Positions 8,154-15,729 of a DNA stretch of 64,000 bases are shown here, in pieces. The number at the start of each line of letters is the position of its first letter. Position 1 is the first letter of the stretch. A model generated the notes under the pieces. It saw only the letters and a program-made list of their open reading frames with translations. It made no database searches and had not been told where the DNA came from. Source of the DNA: Pseudomonas fluorescens (GTDB lineage: Bacteria; Pseudomonadota; Gammaproteobacteria; Pseudomonadales; Pseudomonadaceae); NCBI RefSeq assembly GCF_902498185.1, contig NZ_CABVIX010000015.1:1-64000 (forward strand), in the 5' to 3' direction. The position numbers were made by a program, and so were the translations under genes.

Positions 8154-8819
8154 TCAGGATTTCAGGTAGCCGTTGGCGGCCAGGAAGCTTTCGGTGATGC
8201 CACTGCCCTTGCTCGGTTCGGCGGCCTTGTCGCCCAGCAGCAGGCGCTCCAGGTAACGGGCCAGCAGGTCGACCTCAAGGTTGACCCGACGACCTGTGCG
8301 GTAGTCGGCCATGATGGTTTCGGACAGGGTGTGCGGGACGATGGTCAGCTCGAACTCGGCGCCATCGACCAGGTTGACCGTCAGGCTGGTGCCATCGACG
8401 GTGATCGAGCCCTTGTGGGCAATGTACTTGGCCAGTTCCTTGGGCGCACGCACACGAAACTGGATCGCGCGGGCGTTATCGCTGCGCGAGATGATTTCGC
8501 CGACACCGTCGACGTGGCCGCTCACCAGATGGCCACCCAGGCGGGTGGTCGGGGTCAGGGCCTTTTCGAGGTTGACCGGGCTGCCGCTCTTGAGGTCGTC
8601 GAAAGCGGTGCATTCGAGGGTCTCGCGGCTGACGTCGGCCCAGAAGCCGTCGCCAGGGAGCTCGACGGCGGTCAGGCACACGCCGTTGACGGCGATACTG
8701 TCGCCCAGCTTCACGTCGGCAAGGTCCAGCTTGCCGGTTTCGACGTAGACCCGCACGTCACCGCCCTTGGGGGTCAGGTTGCGGATGGAGCCGATGGATT
8801 CGATGATGCCTGTGAACAT
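8154..8819 (-). CDS. ribE: Riboflavin synthase, alpha subunit
   Basis: It dismutates two 6,7-dimethyl-8-ribityllumazine molecules to riboflavin and the pyrimidine precursor. The 221-residue protein shows the two tandem lumazine-binding repeats. The first begins MFTGIIESIGSI and carries VNGVCLTAV; the second begins near residue 98 with LGGHLVSGHVDGVGEI and carries DGTSLTVNLV. It sits 42 bp downstream of ribD and 18 bp upstream of ribBX on the same strand. The same enzyme is called ribC in some naming schemes. Confidence 0.94.
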   Translation of the reverse strand: MFTGIIESIGSIRNLTPKGGDVRVYVETGKLDLADVKLGDSIAVNGVCLTAVELPGDGFWADVSRETLECTAFDDLKSGSPVNLEKALTPTTRLGGHLVSGHVDGVGEIISRSDNARAIQFRVRAPKELAKYIAHKGSITVDGTSLTVNLVDGAEFELTIVPHTLSETIMADYRTGRRVNLEVDLLARYLERLLLGDKAAEPSKGSGITESFLAANGYLKS

Positions 8820-8861
8820 GTGTGCTCCTCGATGACGGGGCTGCGCGTGGCAAGCCTGGAA

Positions 8862-9998
8862 TTATACGCCGCGGGCCGGAACAGGGATGGCCGTGATCCG
8901 CCAATCCTCGCCGACCGCGCGCATTTCGATGATTTTCAGCCTGGGTGCCTCGCTCATTCGCGCCAAGGGCCAGTCCAGCAGCGGACGGGCGCTGGAGCCA
9001 AGGAAGGTGCCTGCGACGAACAGCTGGTATTCATCGATCAGCCCCTGCCCGGCAAAGGCACCGGCCAGACCGGCCCCGGCCTCCAGCAGTATCTCGTTGA
9101 CGCCGCGCGCGGCCAGGGCCTGCAACAGCGCCGGCAGATCGACCTGGCCATGCGTGCCGGGCAAGCTCAGCAACTCATGGCCGGCCTCGGCGTAGCGCGG
9201 ATCGTCTGCGGCGGCGGTCACCACCAATGCAGGGCCCGCCTGGAAAAACGGCGCCTCCAGCGGCAGGCGCAGGCGGCCATCGACCAGTACCCGCAGCGGC
9301 ACGCGCGACACTGCCAGCGCCGTGGTCTCGGCATCCAGGCCGAGCTCGTCAGCGCGCACAGTCATGCGCGCGTTGTCGGCCAGTACGCTCTGGGCACTGG
9401 TCAGCACCACGCTGGAACGCGCGCGCAGGCGCTGCACCGCCGAGCGGGCCGCCGGGCCGGTAATCCACTGGCTCTCGCCGCTGGCCATGGCAGTGCGCCC
9501 GTCCAGACTCATGGCGAGCTTGGCACGTACATACGGCAGACCGTGTTCCATGCGCTTGAGGAAACCGGGATTGAGCGCGCGCGCCTCGGCTTCGAGCACG
9601 CCACTGGCGACCTCGATGCCGGCCTCGGCCAGGCGCCGCAGGCCTTGCCCGGCCACTTGCGGATTCGGGTCCTGCATGGCCGCGACCACCCGTGCCACGC
9701 CCGCCGTGACCAGCGCCTCGGCGCAGGGTGGCGTGCGTCCATGGTGGCTGCAGGGCTCAAGGGTCACATAGGCACAGGCGCCGCGTGCGCGTTCGCCGGC
9801 CTGGCGCAGGGCATGCACTTCGGCATGCGGCTCGCCGGCGCGGACATGCCAGCCTTCGCCGACCACCTCGCCATCACGCACGATCACGCAGCCGACACGA
9901 GGGTTCGGATGGGTGCTGTAGAGACCCTTGCGGGCCAGCTCCACGGCGCGGGCCATGTAGTGGGCATCGAGGATGGCGGTCTGGCTGGGCATCGTCAC
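8862..9998 (-). CDS. ribD: Bifunctional diaminohydroxyphosphoribosylaminopyrimidine deaminase / 5-amino-6-(5-phosphoribosylamino)uracil reductase
   Basis: RibD performs deamination and side-chain reduction, the second and third steps of riboflavin synthesis. The N-terminal domain is a zinc cytidine-deaminase fold with GEPHAEVHAL and TLEPCSHHGRTPPC as metal-site motifs (about residues 50-90). The C-terminal domain from ~residue 150 is a dihydrofolate-reductase-like fold with RAKLAMSLDGRTAMASGES. The first start, GTG at 9998, overlaps the nrdR stop as GTGA; ATG at 9992 is an alternative only two codons in. Length 378 residues is normal. Confidence 0.94.
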   Translation of the reverse strand: MTMPSQTAILDAHYMARAVELARKGLYSTHPNPRVGCVIVRDGEVVGEGWHVRAGEPHAEVHALRQAGERARGACAYVTLEPCSHHGRTPPCAEALVTAGVARVVAAMQDPNPQVAGQGLRRLAEAGIEVASGVLEAEARALNPGFLKRMEHGLPYVRAKLAMSLDGRTAMASGESQWITGPAARSAVQRLRARSSVVLTSAQSVLADNARMTVRADELGLDAETTALAVSRVPLRVLVDGRLRLPLEAPFFQAGPALVVTAAADDPRYAEAGHELLSLPGTHGQVDLPALLQALAARGVNEILLEAGAGLAGAFAGQGLIDEYQLFVAGTFLGSSARPLLDWPLARMSEAPRLKIIEMRAVGEDWRITAIPVPARGV

Positions 9999-10459
9999 TC
10001 TTTGGCTGGCTCGCGGGCCAGGCGGTCGATTTCTTCGCGGAATTCGTCAAGGTCCTGGAAGCGCCGGTAGACCGAGGCAAAGCGGATGTAGGCGACTTCG
10101 TCGAGCTTGCGCAGCTCGGCCATCACCAGCTCACCGACGACCAGCGACTTGACCTCGCGTTCGCCGGTGGCGCGCAGCTTGTGCTTGATGTGCGCCAGCG
10201 CGGCTTCGAGGCGCTCGATGCTGACCGGGCGCTTTTCCAGCGCACGCAGCATGCCGGCACGCAGTTTTTCTTCATCGAAAGGCTGCCGGGTGCCGTCCTG
10301 CTTGATCAGCCGGGGCAGCACCAGCTCGGCGGTCTCGAAGGTGGTGAAGCGCTCGCCGCAGGCGACGCACTCGCGGCGGCGGCGTACCTGTTCGCCTTCG
10401 GCGACCAGTCGCGAGTCGATGACCTTGGTGTCGTTGGCACCGCAAAACGGACAGTGCAT
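9995..10459 (-). CDS. nrdR: Transcriptional repressor NrdR
   Basis: NrdR senses ATP/dATP and represses ribonucleotide reductase genes. From the ATG at 10457-10459 the protein is 154 residues, the usual length. It has an N-terminal zinc ribbon (CPFCGAND with CRRRECVACGERFTTFE, residues ~3-46) and an ATP-cone domain after it (VLPRLIKQDGTRQPFDEEKL). An upstream extension to 10537 is open but not conserved in the family, so I reject that start. It leads the riboflavin operon, overlapping ribD by 4 bp. Confidence 0.95.
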   Translation of the reverse strand: MHCPFCGANDTKVIDSRLVAEGEQVRRRRECVACGERFTTFETAELVLPRLIKQDGTRQPFDEEKLRAGMLRALEKRPVSIERLEAALAHIKHKLRATGEREVKSLVVGELVMAELRKLDEVAYIRFASVYRRFQDLDEFREEIDRLAREPAKE

Positions 10460-10488
10460 GGTGGCAGGCAACAAAAAAAGGGAGGGCC

Positions 10489-10516
10489 ATGGTAGCGCAT
10501 CCCACTGGCAAGACAA
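10489..10516 (-). promoter_or_regulatory. Candidate sigma70 promoter for nrdR-rib-nusB-thiL-pgpA
   Basis: Read on the minus strand, TTGTCT (10511-10516) and TACCAT (10489-10494) are separated by 16 bases, 30 bases before the nrdR ATG. I see no NrdR box pair or FMN riboswitch in this gap. The match is moderate, so this is a suggestion only. Confidence 0.42.
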
Positions 10517-10563
10517 GCCAAAGGGGTTACCATCCATTGAAATTGCCCGTGAAGGATTTCTCT

Positions 10564-11016
10564 ATGCACCACCGAGCGCTTGCAGTGCTCTGCCTCGGCG
10601 CCTTGCTGGCGGCTTGCAGCAGCGAAGCACCGAAACCCGACCAGCCCGCTGCCGCACCTGCGCCAAACGCTGCGAAAAAGCTCGAAGGCCTTGGCCCCCT
10701 GCCCGCCTACCAACGTGAGCTCAGCGGGACCCTGCTCGAGGTGCCGGTCGGTGCCAAGGTCGAGCTGGCACTGCTGGTGATCGATGACCGCGGCCGGCCC
10801 CAGCGCCTGCTGGCGAGCAGCAACCTGGATGGCACCGGCCTGCCGCTGCCCTATCATCTGCGTTTCAACCCCGAGGCTTTCCCGGCGGGCGCACGGGTCG
10901 AGCTGCGGGGCCGCGCGAGCCGTTCCGGCCAGCTGATCCTGCACCTGCCTGCACTGCGCATCAGCCAGGCCCAGACCCAGGCCACCGGCGCCCTGCGCTT
11001 TGAAAAGACGCCATGA
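10564..11016 (+). CDS. YbaY-type lipoprotein
   Basis: From the ATG at 10564 (GAAGGA 7 bases upstream) this is a 150-residue lipoprotein. The signal peptide ends in the lipobox LLAAC, giving a lipidated Cys near residue 19. A Pro/Ala-rich linker follows, then a ~100-residue beta domain (SGTLLEVPVGAKVELALLVI, YHLRFNPEAFPAGARVELRGRA) resembling the YbaY/type III secretion lipoprotein-chaperone family. Role unknown; an envelope location is well supported by the lipobox. It is divergent from nrdR. The longer open frame starting at 10489 has no signal and is rejected. Confidence 0.75.
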   Translation: MHHRALAVLCLGALLAACSSEAPKPDQPAAAPAPNAAKKLEGLGPLPAYQRELSGTLLEVPVGAKVELALLVIDDRGRPQRLLASSNLDGTGLPLPYHLRFNPEAFPAGARVELRGRASRSGQLILHLPALRISQAQTQATGALRFEKTP

Positions 11017-11059
11017 AGAGTCAGCCTGTACCACGCCTGGCGCCAGCCTTTATCAAGTG

Positions 11060-11119
11060 GCGCGTAAAACCCCTTCCTTAGTGGGAATCCCCTTCCTTCA
11101 GGGAGGGGAGGGTGTCAAA
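11060..11119 (+). mobile_element. Fossil right end of an IS200/IS605-type (tnpB) element
   Basis: This 60-bp stretch between the lipoprotein gene and ybbN ends in an imperfect palindrome, CCCCTTCC-TTCA-GGGAGGGG (11089-11108), followed by AGGGTGTCAA. That is the usual right-end hairpin and TCAA terminus of IS200/IS605 elements carrying tnpB. In one frame it reads GIPFLQGGEGVK, resembling the end of TnpB proteins. No transposase or left end is present. In intact elements this region also supplies the omega-RNA scaffold. Confidence 0.55.
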
Positions 11120-11151
11120 GTGATGACATTCCAGGATTTGCGAGATTCGCG

Positions 11152-12024
11152 ATGAGCCAAGACACGCCGTACATTTTCGATGCCAGCGCCGCCGATTTCG
11201 ATCAGGTGGTCATCGAGAACTCTTTCCACAAGCCGGTTCTGGTGGACTTCTGGGCCGAGTGGTGCGCCCCCTGCAAGGCACTGATGCCCTTGCTCGCGCA
11301 GATTACCGAGAGCTATCAGGGCGAGCTGTTGCTGGCCAAGATCAACTGCGACATCGAGCAGGACATCGTCGCCCGCTTTGGCATCCGCAGCCTGCCGACC
11401 GTGGTGTTGTTCAAGGATGGCCAGCCGGTCGACGGCTTTGCCGGTGCCCAGCCGGAGTCGGCCATCCGCGCCCTGCTCGAACCCCATGTGCAATCGCCGG
11501 CGCCAGTCGCCGCCTCGCCGCTCGAGCTCGCCAAGGCACTGTTCAGCGAAGGCCGTTTCAGTGAAGCCGAAGCCACGCTCAAGTCACTGCTGGGCGAAGA
11601 CAACAGCAATGCCGAGGCGCTGATCTTCTATGCGCGCTGCCTGGCCGAGCGCGGGGAACTGGGTGAAGCGCAGGTGGTGCTTGATGCGGTCACGACCGAC
11701 GAGCACAAGGCCGCCCTGGCCGGTGCCAAGGCGCAGCTGACATTCCTGCGCCAGGCTGCCGACCTGCCCGAGACCGCCGAGCTCAAGAGCCGCCTGGCGC
11801 AGAACCCCCAGGATGATGAAGCGTCGTACCAGCTGTGCATCCAGCAACTGGCACGCCAGCAATACGATGCCGCGCTGGATGGCTTGCTGAAGCTGTTCGT
11901 GCGCAACCGGGGTTACGAGAACGGTTTGCCGCACAAGGCACTGCTGCAGGTGTTCGAGTTGCTGGGCAATGATCATCCGTTGGTGGCAGGGTACCGCCGC
12001 AAGCTGTTTGCGGCGTTGTACTGA
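11152..12024 (+). CDS. ybbN: Thioredoxin-TPR co-chaperone YbbN/CnoX
   Basis: This 290-residue protein joins an N-terminal thioredoxin domain (residues ~1-112) to a helical TPR region (residues ~120-290). The active-site motif is WAEWCAPCK with Cys38 and Cys41, so both redox cysteines are retained, unlike E. coli YbbN, which lacks the first. Family members act as cytoplasmic holdases that hand oxidised or unfolded clients to DnaK/GroEL. The ATG at 11152 lies downstream of the IS605-like remnant, which occupies its 5' upstream region. Confidence 0.9.
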   Translation: MSQDTPYIFDASAADFDQVVIENSFHKPVLVDFWAEWCAPCKALMPLLAQITESYQGELLLAKINCDIEQDIVARFGIRSLPTVVLFKDGQPVDGFAGAQPESAIRALLEPHVQSPAPVAASPLELAKALFSEGRFSEAEATLKSLLGEDNSNAEALIFYARCLAERGELGEAQVVLDAVTTDEHKAALAGAKAQLTFLRQAADLPETAELKSRLAQNPQDDEASYQLCIQQLARQQYDAALDGLLKLFVRNRGYENGLPHKALLQVFELLGNDHPLVAGYRRKLFAALY

Positions 12025-12080
12025 GGCCACAGGTACAGCGGCGTCTCCAGAAGTGTCGCCAGCATTACCGGTTGCCAACC

Positions 12081-12422
12081 CTATCCCAGCCAGTGGTAGA
12101 CCGGGGCGTGCGCCCCGGTCTCCACTCGTACATTGGCGCTATGGCGCAGCCGCACCAGCAGGCGCTTGCCGGTCAATGTACTTCCCGTCAGCAGCTCCAG
12201 GCCTTCCAGCAGTGCCGGTCCGTTGAGCTGCCCGGCCTGACGCAGCAAGTCGCAGGCCGCCAGCCACTGTGCATCGTCCTGCCGGGATGCGGCTTGCGCC
12301 GGCGCCGCAGCCGAGGTTGCGGCAGGCACTTCCAGCTGACGTCCCAGCTGCGCCCACTCCGCCGGCTCCAGCTCAATGGTCAGGTCCACCGGCCATTCGC
12401 CGATCTTTCCTCGAATTCTCAC
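12081..12422 (-). CDS. Conserved hypothetical protein
   Basis: This 113-residue cytoplasmic protein has no signal peptide or membrane helix and no motif I recognise. It begins MRIRGKIGEWPVDLTIELEP, has an Ala-rich linker around residues 33-45, and ends with a Leu-rich half containing LLEGLELLTGS and a basic stretch. It reads like a small Pseudomonas-restricted protein. It is transcribed alone, convergent with ybbN (56-bp gap) and divergent from the zinc cluster. Codon use is like its neighbours, so I take it as a real gene. Confidence 0.62.
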   Translation of the reverse strand: MRIRGKIGEWPVDLTIELEPAEWAQLGRQLEVPAATSAAAPAQAASRQDDAQWLAACDLLRQAGQLNGPALLEGLELLTGSTLTGKRLLVRLRHSANVRVETGAHAPVYHWLG

Positions 12423-12500
12423 GGTTCTATCCTCCAGGGGTCACAGGCTACATGCTCCCATGCGCACCCGGCATCGCCAAGCGCACTGGCGCGTCCGGCG

Positions 12501-12523
12501 AAAATTGTTATAACATTACCAAA
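12501..12523 (+). promoter_or_regulatory. Zur-like palindrome upstream of the zinc-uptake cluster
   Basis: The AT-rich sequence TTGTTATAACATTACC (12505-12520) contains a GTTATAAC core and resembles the gammaproteobacterial Zur box. It stands out in GC-rich surroundings 30 bases before the start of the His-rich protein gene, where it would overlap a promoter. Zinc control is inferred from this match together with the genes it precedes. Confidence 0.6.
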
Positions 12524-12551
12524 TCTTTCCGCATCCGCCCCGGAGTCGTTC

Positions 12552-13100
12552 ATGCGCCCTCTGCTGCTCGCCCTGCCCTTTGCCCTGCTCCCCCTGGCCG
12601 TGGCTCATGCCCACGACGAGCATGATCACGATCACCCGCACGGCAGTCTCGGCGCCCACGAGCACGGGGTTGCCAGCCTCAATGTGGCGCTGGACGGCAA
12701 TACGCTGGAACTGGAACTCGACACCCCGGCAATGAACCTCGTCGGTTTCGAGCATGCTGCCAGTACCGACGCTGACAAGGCCAAGGTCGCCGTGGTACGC
12801 CAGCAGCTGGAGCAGCCGTTGAAATTGTTCGGCCTGGCCAAGGACGCCGGTTGCAGCCAGAGCGCCGAAGACCTGCAAAGTCCGCTGTTCGGCGATGCGC
12901 AGGCCGCTGGCCACGAGCACACCGATATCCATGCCCACTACCAGATCACCTGCAGCCAGCCGGGCAAGCTCGCCCAGCTGGATCTTGGCCCACTGTTCAG
13001 CGCCTTTCCGGCCACCCGGACAATCAATGTGCAACTGATCGGCCCCGACGGTCAGAAAGGCACCCAGGCCAGTCCGGCCCAGGCCGTGGTTGCGTTCTGA
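12552..13100 (+). CDS. Zinc-uptake associated His-rich periplasmic protein (DUF2796, ZrgA-like)
   Basis: From the ATG at 12552 the protein is 182 residues with a signal peptide (~1-19). Straight after cleavage comes a histidine/acid-rich metal-binding segment HAHDEHDHDHPHGSLGAHEHG, then a beta-rich DUF2796 domain with two further His clusters (GHEHTDIHAHY near residue 122). In Vibrio cholerae a homologous protein, ZrgA, belongs to a zinc-regulated ABC uptake system. Here it heads the row ATPase-permease-DUF3299. It likely captures zinc in the periplasm. A longer frame upstream to 12072 runs through the promoter and is rejected. Confidence 0.85.
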   Translation: MRPLLLALPFALLPLAVAHAHDEHDHDHPHGSLGAHEHGVASLNVALDGNTLELELDTPAMNLVGFEHAASTDADKAKVAVVRQQLEQPLKLFGLAKDAGCSQSAEDLQSPLFGDAQAAGHEHTDIHAHYQITCSQPGKLAQLDLGPLFSAFPATRTINVQLIGPDGQKGTQASPAQAVVAF

Positions 13101-13820
13101 ATGGGCCCTGCGCTGATCGAGCTGCGTGACCTGGTCTTTGCCTGGCCGGAGCAGCCGTCGCTGCTGGACATACCGCATTTTCGACTGGAAGTCGGCGAAG
13201 CGCTGTTCCTGAAAGGCCCCAGTGGCAGCGGCAAGACGACTCTGCTTGGTCTGCTGGGCGGGGTAAACCGCCCGGCCCAGGGCACCGTACGTCTGCTCGG
13301 CCAAGACCTGGGCAAGCTGGGCCAGGGCGCCCGCGATCGGTTCAGGGTCGATCACACGGGCTATATCTTCCAGCAGTTCAACCTGCTGCCGTTCCTGTCG
13401 GTGCGCGAAAACGTCGAGCTGCCCTGTCGTTTCTCGCGCAGCCGTGCCGAGCGCGCGGTCCAGCGTCACGGCAGCATCGATCACGCAGCCGGCCAGCTTC
13501 TGGCGCACCTGGGCCTAGGCGACCCTGCACTGCTCGCCCGGCGCGCCGACAGCCTGTCGATCGGCCAGCAGCAACGGGTGGCCGCTGCACGCGCGTTGAT
13601 CGGCCAACCGGAGCTGGTGATCGCTGACGAACCCACCTCGGCGCTCGACGCCGATACCCGCGAGGCCTTCATCCGGCTGCTGTTCGAGGAGTGCCGCGCC
13701 GCCGGTGCCAGCCTGCTGTTCGTCAGCCATGACCAGAGCCTGGCGCCCTTGTTCGACCGTGACTTGTCCCTGGCCGAGCTCAATCGGGCGGCCAGCCCGA
13801 ACCTGCCCCGGGAGGCCTGA
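13101..13820 (+). CDS. ABC transporter ATP-binding protein of the zinc-linked (Zrg-type) cluster
   Basis: This 239-residue ATPase has Walker A GPSGSGKTTLL (~residue 40), Q-loop FQQFNLLPF, signature LSIGQQQRVAAARAL (~150) and Walker B LVIADEPTSAL, followed by the switch His in LFVSHD. It belongs to the LolD/MacB-type subfamily that pairs with FtsX-like permeases. Its ATG directly follows the stop of the His-rich protein, and its TGA overlaps the ATG of the permease by one base, so the three are translationally coupled. Zinc-uptake assignment comes from context. Confidence 0.88.
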   Translation: MGPALIELRDLVFAWPEQPSLLDIPHFRLEVGEALFLKGPSGSGKTTLLGLLGGVNRPAQGTVRLLGQDLGKLGQGARDRFRVDHTGYIFQQFNLLPFLSVRENVELPCRFSRSRAERAVQRHGSIDHAAGQLLAHLGLGDPALLARRADSLSIGQQQRVAAARALIGQPELVIADEPTSALDADTREAFIRLLFEECRAAGASLLFVSHDQSLAPLFDRDLSLAELNRAASPNLPREA

Positions 13821-15085
13821 TGTACCTGTTCCGTCTTGCCGTGGCCAGCCTGGCCAACCGGCGTTTCACCGCCTTTCTCACGGCCTTTGCGATCGCCCTG
13901 TCGGTATGCCTGCTGCTGGCGGTCGAGCGCGTGCGCACCGAGGCCCGCGCCAGCTTCGCCAGCACCATCAGCGGCACCGACCTGATCGTCGGCGCCCGCT
14001 CTGGCTCGGTGAACCTGCTTCTCTACTCGGTATTTCGCATCGGCAACGCCACCAACAACATCCGCTGGGACAGTTTTGAACACTACGCGAAAGATCCACG
14101 GGTGAAGTGGGCGATCCCTGTCTCGCTGGGCGATTCACACCGGGGTTACCGGGTGATGGGCACTACTGGCGAGTACTTCGCGCACTACCAGTATGGGCGC
14201 AGGCAGCATCTGCAACTGAGCCAGGGGCGCGCCTTCGCTGACGATCCCTTCGAGGTGGTGCTGGGCGCGGAAGTGGCGCACGCACTGCATTACAAACCAG
14301 GCGACAAGCTGGTGCTGGCCCATGGCGTGGCGGCGATCAGCCTGGTCAAGCACGACGACAAGCCGTTTACCGTGGTCGGCGTGCTGGCCCGCACAGGGAC
14401 GCCGGTCGACCGCACCCTGCATATCGGGCTAGGCGGCATGGAGGCTATCCACATCGACTGGCACAACGGCGTGCCGGCTCGTGGCGGCGGGCGCATCAGC
14501 GCTGACCAGGCACGCGGCATGGACTTGCAGCCGAGCGCCATCACCGCTTTCATGCTAGGCCTGAACAGCAAGATCGCGACCTTCAGCCTGCAGCGGGAGA
14601 TCAATGAGTTCCGCAACGAGCCGCTGCTGGCGATCTTGCCCGGCGTTGCGCTGCAGGAGCTGTGGAGCCTGATGGGCACCGCTGAACAGGCGCTGTTCGT
14701 GGTGTCGCTGTTCGTGGTGCTGACCGGGCTGATCGGCATGCTGACGGCCATCCTCACCAGCCTCAACGAGCGGCGGCGGGAGATGGCAATCTTGCGTTCA
14801 GTCGGCGCACGCCCTTGGCATATCGCAGGCCTGCTGGTACTGGAAGCGCTGGCGCTGGCGCTGTGCGGGATCGCCGCCGGGCTTGGATTGCTCTACACAG
14901 GCATCGCCGTCGCCCAAGGCTATGTCCAGGCCAATTACGGCCTGTACCTGCCGCTGGCCTGGCCGAGTGCCCATGAATGGACGCTGCTGGCGGTCATTCT
15001 CGGCGCAGCGCTGCTGATGGGCAGCGTGCCGGCCTGGCGCGCCTACCGGCAGTCGCTGGCCGACGGCCTGTCCATTCACCTCTGA
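13820..15085 (+). CDS. FtsX/MacB-type ABC transporter permease of the zinc-linked cluster
   Basis: The 421-residue protein has the FtsX-like layout. One N-terminal membrane helix (~15-35, FLTAFAIALSVCLLLAVE) precedes a large periplasmic MacB-type core (~40-270). Three C-terminal helices follow, around 290-320, 340-370 and 385-410, with the cytoplasmic coupling segment LNERRREMAILRSVGA between them. Such permeases usually act as mechanotransmitters or exporters of lipophilic substrates, so a role in zinc uptake is unusual. It overlaps the ATPase by one base. Confidence 0.87.
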   Translation: MYLFRLAVASLANRRFTAFLTAFAIALSVCLLLAVERVRTEARASFASTISGTDLIVGARSGSVNLLLYSVFRIGNATNNIRWDSFEHYAKDPRVKWAIPVSLGDSHRGYRVMGTTGEYFAHYQYGRRQHLQLSQGRAFADDPFEVVLGAEVAHALHYKPGDKLVLAHGVAAISLVKHDDKPFTVVGVLARTGTPVDRTLHIGLGGMEAIHIDWHNGVPARGGGRISADQARGMDLQPSAITAFMLGLNSKIATFSLQREINEFRNEPLLAILPGVALQELWSLMGTAEQALFVVSLFVVLTGLIGMLTAILTSLNERRREMAILRSVGARPWHIAGLLVLEALALALCGIAAGLGLLYTGIAVAQGYVQANYGLYLPLAWPSAHEWTLLAVILGAALLMGSVPAWRAYRQSLADGLSIHL

Positions 15086-15094
15086 GTACCTCAC

Positions 15095-15619
15095 ATGCCC
15101 CGCGCCTTGCTGCTGCTCCTGCTGTTCGCCGTCACTCCGCTGTGGGCCGGCGAGCCGCGCACCCTCGACTGGCCACAACTGATACCCGAGGGCGCACCGC
15201 GCATCGAACCGCAGCTGACCCCGCTGCACGATCTCTCGCCACTGTCCCAGCTCGGGGATGCCCTGGCCGCGGAGTCCGCGCCAGCGGCCAGCCAACAAGT
15301 ACCTGACGCTCCAGTGGTCAAGGCGCTCGACGGCCAGCGGATCAAGCTGCCGGGATACATCGTGCCACTGGAGGTCAGCGAGGAAGGCCGCACCACGGAG
15401 TTCCTGCTGGTCCCCTACTACGGCGCCTGCATCCATGTACCGCCGCCACCGTCGAACCAGATCGTGCACATCTTCAGCGAAATGGGCGTACGCGTAGAAG
15501 ACCTCTACCAGCCCTACTGGATCGAAGGGCAGATGCAGGTCGCGGCCACCCGCAGCGAACTGGCCGACGCCGGTTACCGGATGGAAGCCGAGAAAATCTA
15601 CGCTTATGAGCTGGAATGA
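15095..15619 (+). CDS. DUF3299 periplasmic protein of the zinc-linked cluster
   Basis: This 174-residue protein has a signal peptide (~1-18, LLLLLLFAVTPLWAG) and a C-terminal DUF3299 domain. Conserved segments include LPGYIVPLEVSEEGRTTEFLLVPYYGACIHVPPPPSNQIVHI. The Cys and His residues of GACIHVPPPPSNQIVH could bind metal. It starts 9 bp after the permease stop and completes the four-gene set seen in Zrg-type zinc clusters. Biochemical role unknown. Confidence 0.82.
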   Translation: MPRALLLLLLFAVTPLWAGEPRTLDWPQLIPEGAPRIEPQLTPLHDLSPLSQLGDALAAESAPAASQQVPDAPVVKALDGQRIKLPGYIVPLEVSEEGRTTEFLLVPYYGACIHVPPPPSNQIVHIFSEMGVRVEDLYQPYWIEGQMQVAATRSELADAGYRMEAEKIYAYELE

Positions 15620-15729
15620 GAACTGCGTCCCGTCTAGGACGCACCTTTCATTGAGCCAGATCAAGTTTGGTAGTTAAACAGCTCCGTACCATTGGGCCAC
15701 AAAATTTTTGACGTCCTTTGGGAGCTTCC

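Noticed and set aside
7008..10070. 1020-codon open frame antisense to ribBX, ribE and ribD
   Set aside because: It spans three confirmed genes and their gaps; the composition is a Val/Gly/Ala/His shadow pattern.
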